Shown one piece after another: positions 38,701 to 48,279 of a DNA stretch of 64,000 bases; positions within the stretch are counted from its first letter, which is position 1; each line of letters begins with the position of its first letter. The DNA is from Taxillus chinensis. Lineage: Eukaryota; Streptophyta; Magnoliopsida; Santalales; Loranthaceae. The stretch is taken from contig CM042092.1 of assembly GCA_023512835.1 (NCBI GenBank), forward strand, positions 2,691,293 through 2,755,292, in the 5' to 3' direction. The notes under the pieces were generated by a model. The model did no database searches and was not told the origin of the DNA. It worked only from the letters and a program-made list of their open reading frames with translations. Made by a program: the position numbers and the translations under genes.

Positions 38701-41700
38701 TCATTTGTCATCGACAGCTGCCGACAAAGGTCGCACCACACCCACCCGCCTTGACTCGGCTGCAGTGAGCCACTGATGCCGTTGCCTTCCATGATTCGTC
38801 AAATGTGTGTGTATATATATAATATTTTTTTATTTCATCTTTCATTTAATTTATTATATTTATTTTGTTTGTAAGAGAATAATAAATATGTGTTTAAGAA
38901 CAAGTACCTTCAGGTGTGGGAACTATGATTCCACCAAATCCACAAATTCCAATGCTTTCAGGGACCACGAAACGATTCACTATACTGTACTCATTGTAAA
39001 ATTGCAAGGCACCTCATTGACCGTTGTTACAAACTGCACCACTACCCACCTGGCTACCCACCTCTTTGCTGTGGCACACCAAACGCTAGCCCCTTGACAA
39101 CTATTCTGATAACCTCATTGTAGGGCACCCCACCTAGACCACTGGACAACTTTGTTGACACCTTAAACATGGATCAATGTCAACAACTTATGTGTCTCCT
39201 CTCCACCCACCTGGACGTCCCAATGCAACCTTCCACCCTCTGATGACTTTCACATGGGTGTGTGTCTTTCACGACTTCCAGCTACACTCACAAGACCAGA
39301 CCATTCCTGGATTGTTGACACCGGTGCCACCAAGGACATCTGCCCTAAAGCACTCTACTACATCCCCACAACTGTTCACTTACCTAACAACTCACAAGTA
39401 TCAGTTCATCTCTATGGTGACATCATACTTCACCTAGAAATTGTTCTCAAGGGGGTACTGTTTCATACCCCAATTCCAGCTGAATCTATTGTCAGTAAGT
39501 GCTTTATTAACTCACTCCAACACTTGTGTTACTTTCTTCCACAATAACTTCTCTATTTGTGAAGCCCCCAATAAACGCATCATTAGCCAGGAAACTGAAC
39601 CCTCGGCCTTTACATTCTCCACAGTCAACACTCTTTAGCTAGTTCCCCTTAGCTCATCAACATAGTCTGTCCCCACGTGGCACTTTCGCTTGGCCACATG
39701 TCATTTAAGAGACTGCATGACCTCAAAACCCAGCTCTAATGTGGAGATGTCCTCTCCCACGCCACAAACCATGCTACATGTGTCCCTAGCCAAACAAAGA
39801 AGGTTACTTTTTGAGTCCCACAACAAACGTTTTGCCTTTCCTTCTGACCTTGTGCACTGTGACATCTGGGGCCACAACTACTTCATAACATAAGTTGACG
39901 ATTGCACTTGTTTCACCTGGTATGTCTCATGGAACACAAATCTAATTCCTTTACCATCATTCCCCAAATCTTTCGACTTATTTCCACTCGGTTTCACACA
40001 ATGCCCCAGGATTATCCTTCACTGAATTCTTCAAAACAGATGGAATCCTACACCAACATCTTCTTAACATTCTTTGTTTCCCAGCTGTTCCACAATTTCT
40101 TACTCCCTCCCACCCCCTTCAAACACACCGTCCACAACCCACACCAACAACACACGAAAAACCACTAGACCATCCCACCCTCCCCAATACCTTAGGGATT
40201 ATCATTGCCATCTCCTCCTACAACCTCAACCAACTATCCCTTATCCAATTTCATCTCATATGACTCTCTGCCACTTTCACATAAGCACTTTTCCCTCACC
40301 ATCTCCTCCCACACAGAACCTCAGTCCTACAAAGGGGCTACCACTTCACCTGAATGGCACTAGGCTATGCAGGCTCAACACCATGGAGTCCAACCACACA
40401 TGGACTGTCACTGCTCTACCCCCTAGAAAGCACACTATTAGATGTAAATGGACCTACAAAATAAAGTATGACTTTAATAGATCCATAGAATCCTATAAAG
40501 CGCGCTTAGTTACCAAAATATACGCAATAGACTAGTCTGGATTTCTTTGACACATATTCCCCCTTTGCCAAACTAGTCATTGTGAAAGTACTTATGGTCA
40601 TTGTAGCTTCTCACCAATGGTGCCTCCTACAGCTTGACATCAATAATGCTTTCCTACACGGCGACCTGTTTGAGGAAGTTTACATGCACCTCCCTCTTGG
40701 GTATGTCCCAAGGAGGAACTGTCTCACTCCTAATCTCCCCAAATCAAGCTTGCATACCGCTTCCAAAAGTCCATATATGGCCTCTGACAGGCATCCCGAC
40801 AGTGGTACATCAAACTCTCTCAATCCATACTTCAACTCGGTTTCACACACTCAAAGTCGGACTATTTCCTTTCACCAAAGCGACTGGTGCAACCTTTATA
40901 GCCCTCTTCGTCTATGTAAACAATATTATCATCACCATCCTTTCTTCCCCTACTATAGAAACCTTAAAACGCCAACTCAATGACAATTTCAAATTCATAG
41001 ATCTTGGCTCTCTAAAATACTTCCTTGCCTTGAAGTTATGACCTCCACCCAAGGCATTTTCCTTTCTCTCAAAGTCATTTCACATTACAACTCCTTGAAA
41101 AAACAGGACTCCTAGCATGCAAACCTGCCACCGTTCCCATGGATCCCAATCTGAAACTCTCGATGTCAAAGGGCAAGCCTCTACCGGATGAATCCATCTC
41201 ATCCTACTGCCGCTTAGTGGGTAAGCTACTCTACCTCACCCTTTCACAACCAAACATTTGTTGTACACTGCCTTACCCAATTCCTAGTCAAGCTTTGGGT
41301 CCGACACCTCCAAGCGGGAAATCATCTTCTTTGCTACCTCAAAGGCCGCCCTAGGCAGGGTCTTCTTTTCTCCCCTAGCCCCTTCACTCAACTTCAGTCA
41401 TTTTCTGATACGAACTGGGGATCTTGCATTGACATTCGCAGATCCCTAATGGGCTTCTGCATATTTCTTAGGGACTCCTTGGTATCCTGGAAGGCAAAGA
41501 AATAGAGCACGCTCTTCCGGTCCCCTGCTCAAGTCGAAACAAGCAACCAAGTAGCCATCCACATTACCTCCAATCTCACCTTCCACGAACGGACAATACA
41601 CATTGAGATCAACTGTCACTTTGTCTATGATAAGGTTGCCTTTGGCACCCTCAAATTGCTATCGGTTTGATCTCAACATGAGTTAGTTGACCTCTTCACC

Positions 41701-44401
41701 AAGCCACTCACTCTCACTGCCTTCTTTTTGCTTCTAGAGAAGATGGCCATTCATAACCCATATGTGCCATCTTGAGGGGAAGTATTAAGGGTATATCCGG
41801 CATACATAAGGATGGCCATTCATAACCCATATGTGCCTTCTTTTTGCTTCTAGAGAAGATGGCCATTCATAACCCATATGTGTCATGTTGAGGGGAAGTA
41901 TTAAGGGTATATTCGGCATACATAAGGACTGCCTCAGCTGGGCCTTTGTAACAAGCCTATAAAGGCTCTCCTCTAATACACGTGTAATATCAAAGAATAT
42001 ATCATCTTTTTCGTTCTTTAGTTCGTCTTCTTCTTGCTACATATTATTTCTTGTTTCATATGAATTGAGGGTTCGAAACTCCAACATGGAGCAAGTGGTC
42101 CATGTGGTTTGGCAAGATACCAAAAGTAAGGTATTCTCGGTTAAAAGCTTTTTTTAGGTAAAACTAGGTAGTGAACCCTAGATCAAAATGTTAAGAGCTA
42201 GTGGCGAGATATTTGGAGGGTCGAGTCCTCACCTGTTTTTTTTCCCTCCATAATTTATTTGTGCAGGAGGCTACTTGTGGAAAGGTCCTCCCATGGGATC
42301 AATTCTTGCATACGGGTTTTCCGTTGGTGAATTGTTGTCCATTGTATAAAGCTATCGAGGAGTAGATCGATCACCTTGTTATTCATTGCAAAGGGGTTTT
42401 TGAAATGTGGGGGGTCGTTTTGGCTTTTATTTGGCCTTGTTTGGGATCCAAGGGAGCAAGTGGGGCCTAAAATTATGGCCTTGGCAGGTTTTCAAGAGCC
42501 GGAAAGGAGAACCGGCTCGGGGACTCCCTTTTGCATTGGGTTCTGTGGATTGAGTGTAATCGTCAAATTATTGAAGATAGGGAGAGTAACTTTCAAATGA
42601 AAGGGAAATTGTGGGGTCTGTTAGAGCATTCACAGGTGGACTCTACAAAAGTTAAATAATAACTAATGTGAAAAAAACGCTCACGCAACTTCTTTAATGC
42701 TATAATATTTTTAACTTGTTGATATATTGCTCGCTAAATCTAGCTAGCAAATTGCACTCCTCAAATATTATTTATCATTAAAATATTTATTGTGTCATAT
42801 CGCTCGGACGCAATAGTCACCGATATATCACATCCTCATTTGACCTCGCCACCCGCCTCCCCCGTCCCCTTTCGACCTTGCCCGTGTCGACCCCTGCCAT
42901 CCCCGCTTGTACCTGCCGTCCCTTGCTCATCCCCATCAATCCAATTGCGACTTTACCGTCCCTCGCCCGTCCCCGTCACCGCCCCGTCAGTCCAATCTCA
43001 TCGCTGTCCGACCTCCCCAGGCCCCCCCCCCCCCCCACACCACACCAACATCCATCATCTTGCTTTCTTCTTCCGTTTGAAATATATTAATATTTTATTA
43101 AAATATCTAAAGAATTATTGAGCTTGTTATTTAGAGTTGTAGAAAGAGGTAGCTAAATTTTATGAAAGGTAAGTTTTTTGTTATATTTTAGCTTAAGTTT
43201 GTTGAGGTTATTGTGAATGCTCTTAAGGGACCATGCTGATTGTTGTATTAGACCTGTGAATGTCGACAGTATTGATCCTCTCGTTCTGCTTTTTTCTTGT
43301 AATTTGCCACCTTCTTGGACGTTATTATAAGTGACTTGATTTAATTTAATTTTTTGATAGAACAGCTGAGAACATTCTCTGTGGATTATTCTACTATAGT
43401 AAAATAGCAATTTTAAGAAGGCGGAGAAGGTTTTTTTTTTAAATCAAATTCATTAGGTATTGCATGGATTAACGGCTAGTATTGCCATTGAAGGTACAAG
43501 TTGAGTTAATTAGATGGCCTACTCTTTCAATTTTAAGAGTATCGTGTTATTAATTAGAATCCTATATACGTTGACAATATTTAATTTATTTCTCTTTAAT
43601 TGTGTTTTTGCATATACAGCTTCACCATATTTTACTTTGCCAAGGAAGAGCTCTACTGTAAGTTCGTTCCGCTATTGCCAGAAGCATATATGCCAGTGAA
43701 AATTCCTTTTCAGAGAGGAATGGCACAGAAATTTTGTCAACCTTCGGGCACTGGAATTGATTTAGGCTTCTTTGAGTTGGATGACCTCTCAAAACCATCA
43801 CCCAGAGAAGATGTGTTTCCTCTTGTGATCTCTGCTGAAACATGTTCAACATCTTTTCCTCCAGATGAACATTCTGGAGATCTTGTTCCAGATACATCTC
43901 CCCATTTGCAGATTACTCAAGCCGTGCTAGAGAAAAACAATGAATATTCTTTCCAAGTGAAAGTAATCAGGCAGATTTTGTGGGTTAATGGGATCCGCTA
44001 TGAATTACGTGAGATTTATGGAATTGGAAACTCAGTAGCGGAAGGCTTTAGTGACAATGAACCTGGAAAGGAATGTGTGATATGCATGACTGAACCTACA
44101 GATACAACAGTGTTGCCTTGCAGACATATGGTGAAGTTCCACTTTGTAATTTTTTTATATTACGTAGAGTTTCTCTCTTAATTGTAAGTAGTAAGTTTAT
44201 CGTTGTCTACTCTAAATACTGAATGGAAATAGTAAGTTTATGATTTATCTGCTGTTGGGACATGACAATGCGTTTGTATTCATCCAGTGTATGTGCAGTG
44301 AGTGTGCAAAAACACTGAGGCTTCAGTCAAACAAGTGTCCGATATGCCGTCAGCCCATTGAAGAACTTTTAGAGATCAGGATTAACGACTGTGGTCAGTG
44401 A
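26711..44401 (+). CDS. LUL: LOG2/LUL-type RING E3 ubiquitin ligase
   Basis: Three coding exons: 26711-27231, 43620-44130, 44288-44401 (GT-AG), 381 residues; Arabidopsis LOG2 is close to this length. The N-terminus MGISWS fits an N-myristoylation site (Gly2, Ser6), as in LOG2. Residues about 20-90 are Pro/Tyr-rich. The conserved domain before the RING follows ([29 protein letters not shown] across the intron to [39 protein letters not shown]). A C3HC4 RING closes the protein: Cys326, 329, 341, His343, Cys347, 350, 361, 364. LOG2 ubiquitinates the membrane protein GDU1 in amino-acid export; that partner is known for the family, not shown here. The RING ends almost at the C-terminus (EIRINDCGQ). 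Intron 1 is 16.4 kb and splits the conserved domain. Confidence 0.93.
27447..27583. repeat. 78-bp imperfect tandem duplication
   Basis: GAATGTAGATAAACATATTTTG at 27447 recurs as GAATGTAGATAAGCATATTGTG at 27525, and both copies continue into ATGTTTAAACAACATA. The second copy is shortened. Confidence 0.75.
27615..27738 (+). mobile_element. tRNA-derived SINE with target-site duplication
   Basis: AAGATATTGC occurs at 27605-27614 and 27739-27748. The 124-bp insert has a tRNA-like head with a B-box-like TGTTCAAATC (about 27648), then a GGGAAGGCTGCC...CCCTTTCCCACACCC body of the kind seen in Au-like plant SINEs, and an A run. The A box is degenerate, so the subfamily is uncertain. Confidence 0.65.
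27791..28240 (-). mobile_element. LINE 3' fragment, minus strand
   Basis: It begins on the + strand with ten T and ATAAGTAAGAAATTTTATTAA, the reverse complement of a LINE 3' end with poly(A). Its minus strand encodes [18 protein letters not shown] (about 28045-27995), matching the C-terminal region after the reverse transcriptase of plant L1-type LINEs. Stops interrupt it. The 5' edge near 28240 is approximate and no TSD was found. Confidence 0.7.
30700..30850 (+). pseudogene. LINE zf-RVT-like fragment left of the copia element
   Basis: AAGGGTTTTTCAAATGTGGGG...TTTGTTTGGGCTCCAAG parallels 42395-42437 (AAGGGGTTTTTGAAATGTGGGG...TTGTTTGGGATCCAAG), which is inside a LINE zf-RVT region. The copia left LTR starts right after it. 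About 30000-30700 may be more of the same decayed LINE, but I could not confirm that. Confidence 0.45.
30851..31037 (+). repeat. left LTR of the copia element
   Basis: 187 bp, starting TATTAAGGGTATATCC and ending AACTCCAACA. It is very similar to 41899-42086, with substitutions and a few small indels. The TA start instead of TG is shared by both LTRs. Confidence 0.85.
31038..31049 (+). other. primer binding site (initiator Met-tRNA type)
   Basis: TGGTGTCAAAGC directly follows the left LTR and matches the usual copia site TGGTATCAGAGC at 10 of 12 positions. Confidence 0.8.
31128..31640 (+). pseudogene. copia gag (UBN2-type) fragment
   Basis: The first frame encodes [42 protein letters not shown] and [14 protein letters not shown], the N-terminal gag of plant copia elements. 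After a frame change near 31410 the sequence goes on as [20 protein letters not shown] and [18 protein letters not shown], then a CxC-rich stretch ([10 protein letters not shown]). It breaks near 31640, where inserted DNA begins. Confidence 0.85.
31640..31898. other. inserted repeat with GAGATTTC/CGATAC motifs
   Basis: The gag similarity stops and a stretch with GTATCGGACAATCC, CCAATACGATACG, CTCAGCCGAGACG and GGTCGAGATTTCCG follows. Such motifs are common in plant DNA transposon ends, but no TSD or family could be assigned. Confidence 0.35.
31907..37533. mobile_element. 5.6-kb non-autonomous hAT element carrying an RPS8 gene fragment
   Basis: It is flanked by an exact 8-bp duplication CACCTATC (31899-31906 and 37534-37541). 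Terminal inverted repeats: left TAGGCCTCAGTAAATGAGCC; right, reverse-complemented, TAGGCACAGCAAATGAGCC. The subterminal regions (31930-32240 and 37290-37520) are dense in GAGCTCGA/TCGAGC motifs, as in other plant hAT elements of this type. No transposase is seen in 5.6 kb. Cargo: 5' part of a ribosomal protein S8 gene at 34381-34586 and a GC-rich stretch at 34740-35040 of unknown origin. Imperfect short repeats (AGATCGACACC, CAAATCGA) occupy 36790-37020. It sits inside the copia gag-pol. Confidence 0.85.
34381..34586 (-). pseudogene. RPS8: captured 5' fragment of a 40S ribosomal protein S8 (eS8) gene
   Basis: On the minus strand, ATGG (34586-34583) is followed by a GTATGTG donor, an intron of 122 nt ending TTTGCAG, and an exon at 34460-34381. 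Spliced, it reads [20 protein letters not shown] and then WTKKQKY and a stop, against MGISRDSMHK-RATGGK in plant eS8. Only about 27 of about 220 residues remain. Upstream GC-rich sequence (to about 34680) looks like the native 5' leader. Because the intron is kept, this was a DNA-level capture, not a retrocopy. A mutated exon-intron border probably causes the stop after KY. Confidence 0.85.
37550..38571. mobile_element. second hAT-like non-autonomous element
   Basis: It starts TAGGCATGTTAAATGGG, and the right end reverse-complemented is TAGGGATGTTAAAAGGG (15 of 17 match). The subterminal parts share GGGC/GCCC motifs (GGCTGGCCCAC, GTGGGCCCGG). The interior holds a tandem CCCCATTGATGCAGTCG unit (about 38118-38155) and repeated GATCTGTGCT (38219-38280). 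No matching 8-bp flanks were found; the left flank lies only 8 bp from the TSD of the 5.6-kb hAT element. Confidence 0.65.
38572..38915. other. unassigned stretch between the second hAT and the copia zinc knuckle
   Basis: It holds a Ser/His-rich non-gene ORF and a TA tract near 38814. It may be diverged copia gag or another insertion; I see no decisive similarity. Confidence 0.3.
38916..39650 (+). pseudogene. copia zinc knuckle and protease remnant
   Basis: [20 protein letters not shown] (CCHC knuckle, about 38984-39045) and, after stops, [18 protein letters not shown] (39310-39350), with the protease motif DTGA kept. Further in-frame similarity runs through [17 protein letters not shown]. 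Frames change several times. Confidence 0.8.
39690..40170 (+). pseudogene. copia GAG-pre-integrase/integrase remnant
   Basis: [20 protein letters not shown] and [11 protein letters not shown] (39800-39880) match the start of the copia integrase core; [15 protein letters not shown] sequence follows near 40030. The rest of the integrase core is missing: the sequence passes into Pro/Thr-rich non-homologous frames at about 40090. Confidence 0.75.
40170..41042 (+). pseudogene. copia reverse transcriptase remnant with a dead active site
   Basis: [20 protein letters not shown] (40636-40695) is the first RT motif. The catalytic YVDD box reads YVNN (40913-40924), so both aspartates are Asn. [17 protein letters not shown] follows. 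Stops and frameshifts separate the parts, so no RT can be made. Confidence 0.85.
41043..41780 (+). pseudogene. copia RNase H remnant
   Basis: [19 protein letters not shown] (41139 on) and [17 protein letters not shown] match the RT/RNase H linker; later [20 protein letters not shown] and [14 protein letters not shown] match the C-terminus of copia pol. Several frames are used. The end lies at the purine tract before the right LTR. Confidence 0.85.
41721..41930 (+). repeat. about 116-bp duplication of the pol end, purine tract and LTR start
   Basis: The block CTTCTTTTTGCTTCTAGAGA occurs at 41721 and 41837, and each copy runs through GAGGGGAAGTATTAAGGGTA into CATACATAAGGA. The 22-bp motif starting GGCCATTCATAACCCATATG occurs three times (41744, 41813, 41860). 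The first copy therefore carries an orphan LTR start at 41783. Confidence 0.85.
41899..42086 (+). repeat. right LTR of the copia element
   Basis: 188 bp, partner of 30851-31037, ending GAAACTCCAACA. The differences from the left LTR are a handful of substitutions and short indels, which suggests a much younger insertion than the copia in the VTT intron. Confidence 0.85.
42095..43340 (+). pseudogene. LINE reverse transcriptase C-terminal (zf-RVT) remnant
   Basis: The sense strand encodes [16 protein letters not shown] (about 42115), then [28 protein letters not shown] (about 42370-42415) and [18 protein letters not shown] (about 42537-42590), the zinc-binding C-terminal region of plant L1-type LINEs. 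Stops and frameshifts are common. A MITE at 42624-43222 interrupts it, and the frame seems to resume at 43223 ([10 protein letters not shown]). Confidence 0.7.
42624..43222. mobile_element. PIF/Harbinger-like MITE inside the LINE remnant
   Basis: The 11-bp perfect terminal inverted repeat GAGCATTCACA...TGTGAATGCTC is flanked by TTA on both sides (42621-42623 and 43223-43225). It is 599 bp with no transposase. The core (42855-43040) is extremely C-rich on the + strand, including a C run at 43023-43035, unlike the AT-rich arms. Confidence 0.8.
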
Positions 44402-47260
44402 TTCTTCTCCTAATTCCTGTAAGACATTGTGGTATGATTTTCATATTCATTCTGTTTGTATGTATCCCTGCTTGTAAAAGACGTGCTAACTATTTCCTCA
44501 TTCGTTTCTTCTGTTTTACAGTATGCTTGATTTTATTTTTCTGCTTTTAAGTACCACAGTAATAGTTATTTTAAACTTAATATTGTAAAGAGTGACATAT
44601 GGTACTTCAGCAGTTTAAGATAGCAAGCATAAAAAATTTGGTTCCATGAGCCATGCTCATCTCCGTAACTTTTTATTCCAGGTCCTATGGTGTTTTCGTT
44701 TGTCTTTAATTATATACCATCGTGAATGAATTTGACTAGAGTTTCAATCCTTCGATGAATAGGTTCCACGTGATGAAAACATGTGAAACTTGTGAGTGTA
44801 TATATTTATATTCTCTTCGTAGTGATTTGTAGGGCTTGTTTGAGAATAGGGTAATGGAGCTGGAGATGTTGGTTGTAACAGAGTTTAGAGGATCACGCAT
44901 CTCCCTCCTTGGTTTTTCTCAAATATGGACTACGGCAAAAGGATCTGCACTAGCTGGTGAGAGACTTTTATGTAATGCAGGGCTGGTACAGTTTTTTCCT
45001 GGTGATTCTGTGGGTTGTGGGAAGTAGTTCGACTTCTAATTTACTGGTGGTAATTGAATCAACCGAGTTAGTTTGTCGTCACAGCATGTGTGGTGCTCTT
45101 GAGCGGTGGGAGCTTAAACTTGGTGTCGGGGACAAAATAATGAGAGTGCCAAAGGCAGGACGGCCCCAGATCATTGAATTCAATTCAGCTCCTTTGTTTG
45201 GTGATTCACAAGTTTGGCGGAGCGACATCTGGCCCCCCCTTGATAAAGCAACTGCACGTTGCCCTCCATTGATTTTAGGAGTTAGGAATCGGTCTCTTGC
45301 TCCCCCTGTTTCTCTTTTTGATATGTGGTGCATTATTTAGTCCAAGTAGCTTGAATTTCCAATGGCAGCGGCCTGGAATTATCATATGGGAGCTCTTGTC
45401 TCTATGAGGCCATACCATTTACAGTTACAGTGTACCCCTTATCTCAAAGTCCACATCGAGAGCAGGGGAAATAAGAAATGCATGCATGATGCATTATTAG
45501 GACGAACAGATCCCCAATAATTGATGGCCCCCTCCCTCCCAAACTCTCAAAAAGTCCAAAATATTGCGGGGTTCCCGGCGCGTGAGCTCTTGCGCGTGAA
45601 GTGGCAACTGCTTTACTGCCAAAAGAATGACTGACACTCCCTACCGTTCCGCTCGTCTCCATGTGGCTGATGGACTTGGCAGAAACCAACCCGGATTAGG
45701 AACACCCCATGGTCTTCACAATTATGGGTTTCCCAGAAAAGTTAGGAGACGCTCAAAACCCGGTGACGTTTGTTGGGATCGGTTTCTTCTCCTTCCCTCC
45801 CTCTTTTTTTTTTTTTTTTTTTTTTTTATTGACAGATGCGTTCACGATTCATTCATGCCATGGTTAGTTTAGGTCAATGTCATGATGTCCTTGCTGACCT
45901 TACCCGGGCAAGGGTCCCTCTGTTGCTTCCAGAATCCAGATCATCCTATTAGCATCCGTCCACGTGCTGCTCAGGTGATGGTTTGGGTCGCAATCGCAAA
46001 TGCAGTTGGCCCTGTGCCGGGTGGGCTCTGGACTTTGAGTTTTGCGCACTGGTTTTTATGTATGAAACAAAGTAAAAATGTCTAGCGTTGCTACAAATGA
46101 CCCTATGATACGTAATTAATCTCCGTACCATTTATAGTGAAGGCTTTTGTAAATAGAGCCACCCATGAAAAGATGTCGGATTGTTGTCCCATTCTATGGT
46201 AGTAATCCTTCAACCATGATGATTACGTCTCTACGGGCTAACCAATCTGGGTAGCCCCCTCCTAAATCCTAACCCTCCAATTAGTGTCGTGTGATCGCTT
46301 TATTTATTTATGTTTTTCAAGGAAGCTCAGCATAGTTCGCCGGAGTAATGAAATCAGTAGATGTCCTGGGTTTTGATGGGACTGGGCGGAGATAGTCCGC
46401 ACAATCATTGCCCTATTCAAATCGGTGGAAATCAAATCTACCCCAAAATTCACGGTTGCCCCCTCTGATTATGCCTAGTTTTTAGGACTACTAACTTTGT
46501 TGTTCAATCAATACGCACTAGGTCGGTCCACTCCACTATGAATTATGAATTATGATATGATCCCGGTTATGTGTATGTATGATAGATTGTAGGTACATTC
46601 ATCAGTAGTCAATACTTTCCGTTAAAAAAATTGCTACGACTAAGAGGAATCATACAAATTACAATCATCCATTTTCCCTGCGCAACTCAATAAATAACAT
46701 GGTCTCAACTCAACTCTCCTCCATCTGCAAAATGCATTACCCGCTACCGCACAGGTGCGCGAAATCCCTAGAAACACCCACCTGGCGTCCATGATGATTG
46801 GAAAAAAACAAAAACATGAGGGGTTCGTTCTGCACGTCTAAGGAGGCATGGGAGACTGCTACTATTTTGACAAAAAGTACGTAAATGGCCATTGAACTTT
46901 GACTGCAGAACCAGCTCTTGCCCTTAAAAAGTTAAATTTGTGTCAGTTTATCATTGGCCCTGCTAAATTTCTCTGGCGAGCATTTCGGTCTCCCGTCACG
47001 TGAGTTGAGAAGTATTTTAAATTTCTCATATTATTTTTTAGAATATAATTATTGTTAAAAATTATATTATTTTTAAATACTTTTCAATTTATGAGATATT
47101 TTTAGAAATAATATTATTTTTAAAAATAATACTATTTTTAAAAATAATACCAAATTGTATCGTTTTCGTTTTCCAAAGTACCAATGGGCCAAAGACTCCG
47201 AGAGGGTGCTCAGTAAATTAAATTGCCAATAATACGCTGCTGTTACTGTTTTGGTCAGCA
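44402..47260. other. 3' region of the LUL gene and intergenic DNA
   Basis: The first few hundred bases should be 3' UTR. The ORFs at 44836-45340 have no recognisable domain and no introns that link them to the gene. A 24-T run at 45804-45827 followed by ATTGACAG could be the poly(A) tail and AATAAA-like signal of a minus-strand retroinsertion, but its body was not recognised. Confidence 0.5.
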
Positions 47261-47278
47261 GTCAGCACGGCATAGAGT

Positions 47279-47566
47279 TCACGCCTTTCTCAATGCATTT
47301 GGATTGGAGGAAGGCTTCCCTGGGTCCATAGCGTAGCGGCGAGGCCGCAACGTGGTGCCGCCGGAGCTTCTGTTCATCCTCCGGCTGGCGTTGTCCATGC
47401 CGCCACCCCCCATGTCCCTCCTCTCTGCTAGGCACGCAATGGCCATAGAACAAGAGGGGATGAAGATGACATTTTGCAGCTTTTGTGTCCGAGTCTGAAA
47501 AAGCACAGGTAGTCTCACAGCCTCTCCTAATGCTCCTTTGGATATATCCAGCCCTCTTCTGATCAC
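47279..47566 (-). other. unconfirmed small ORF with a basic, Gly/Ser-rich C-terminus
   Basis: A 95-residue ORF ending RRMNRSSGGTTLRPRRY and MDPGKPSSNPNALRKA is more GC-rich (about 47320-47440) than its surroundings. Tails like this occur in small secreted peptide precursors and in N-terminal parts of larger proteins, but no known motif (CLE, CEP, RGF, PSK) fits. It could be part of a spliced gene, a relic or chance. Confidence 0.2.
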
Positions 47567-47782
47567 TGAACTTTTCCTTCACTTAGAAAAGCATGGTTGC
47601 TCTGTTTTTTTTTTTCCTCTCCACCCAAGAAACGTATAGCGAGTGCCAAAAATTAAATTCTCGCATGACTGTTTTAATATTTATTTGTTATTTTCAATTT
47701 GACTCTTGTTATTCCAATAATTAGCAGAGCTTTTCTTTCAAATCCAATAGAGGCCATGGGCCGGCATTCCCATCTCTATTGA

Positions 47783-48070
47783 TTGGATGAAGTTTGGGGA
47801 GTGAAGTTAGTAGAACATCTGCTACTACACCATGCCAAGGCCATCGACTCCAGCGACAACAACAAAAAAAATCCTAGATTTTTTGCAAATCTTCATACCA
47901 ACATCCATCAATATAACATTTGCAAGCTCTCAGAGTTTATAGAAATTACCCCGCAACGCCACTGTTTGGGCTTTGCTGCCGCAGTGGGCCACTCAGAGGC
48001 CCAGGATCTAAGCACGACCTACTATGTATACATCCAAACACCTCAGATTTCTATAATTGCTTTAACCCAA
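47783..48070 (+). pseudogene. possible GRAS-domain relic
   Basis: GVKLVEHLLLHHAKAIDSSD resembles the start of a GRAS domain (GLxLVHLLLxCAxAIDxxD), and KLSEFIEITP...GFAAA further on loosely recalls the TPWHRFGFxAxN region. The two matches are weak and separated by unrelated sequence, and no full GRAS motif survives. Confidence 0.25.
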
Positions 48071-48279
48071 GATATCATGTTTGGAATATCAAAAATAGAA
48101 TTTTACCTACAATAAGGCTTTTGCCTATAGTACACCTAATACATAGACTCAATATTATAATAGAGCATACATCTATCCAAAAAAAAAACATACATGTGGT
48201 ATTAATAATATCCTATAATCTATTCCTATATTCTATATTAATATGAAGAAATAGAGTTGGCGTTAAGATAGATCTTGAG

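Larger units (their letters stand above)
30851..42086 (+). mobile_element. Ty1/copia element with both LTRs, split by nested insertions
   Basis: Short LTRs at 30851-31037 and 41899-42086 bound a gag-pol region in sense orientation to the LUL gene. The primer binding site follows the left LTR and a purine tract (GAGGGGAAG) precedes the right one. Coding blocks: gag 31128-31640, zinc knuckle/protease 38920-39370, integrase 39690-40060, RT 40560-41035, RNase H 41040-41775. About 7 kb of other DNA (31640-38900), including two hAT elements, splits gag. The flanks TGAGG and TGGAG do not match exactly, so no clean TSD is seen. Confidence 0.85.
27232..43619 (+). other. giant intron 1 of the LUL gene (about 16.4 kb)
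   Basis: The donor (cag/GTAATGG) and acceptor (atacag) join Ser174 across the exons. The intron holds a 78-bp tandem duplication, a SINE, LINE fragments, a copia element with nested hAT elements, and a Harbinger-like MITE. About 28250-30690 shows no recognisable feature beyond T runs (28480-28492, 29447-29458) and a TA tract at 28466-28480; a weak inverted pair (GGATAGGATAG near 28332, CTATCC near 28518) could be an old MITE. Confidence 0.9.

Noticed and set aside
30846..42091. TGAGG/TGGAG as the 5-bp TSD of the copia element
   Set aside because: The two flanks do not match exactly; I leave the TSD undetermined.
42792..43121. Pro-rich 109-residue ORF
   Set aside because: A product of the C-rich MITE core read as CCN codons.
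44836..45340. ORFs after the LUL stop as a separate gene
   Set aside because: No domain, no signal peptide, no convincing start context; overlapping frames of similar length look random.
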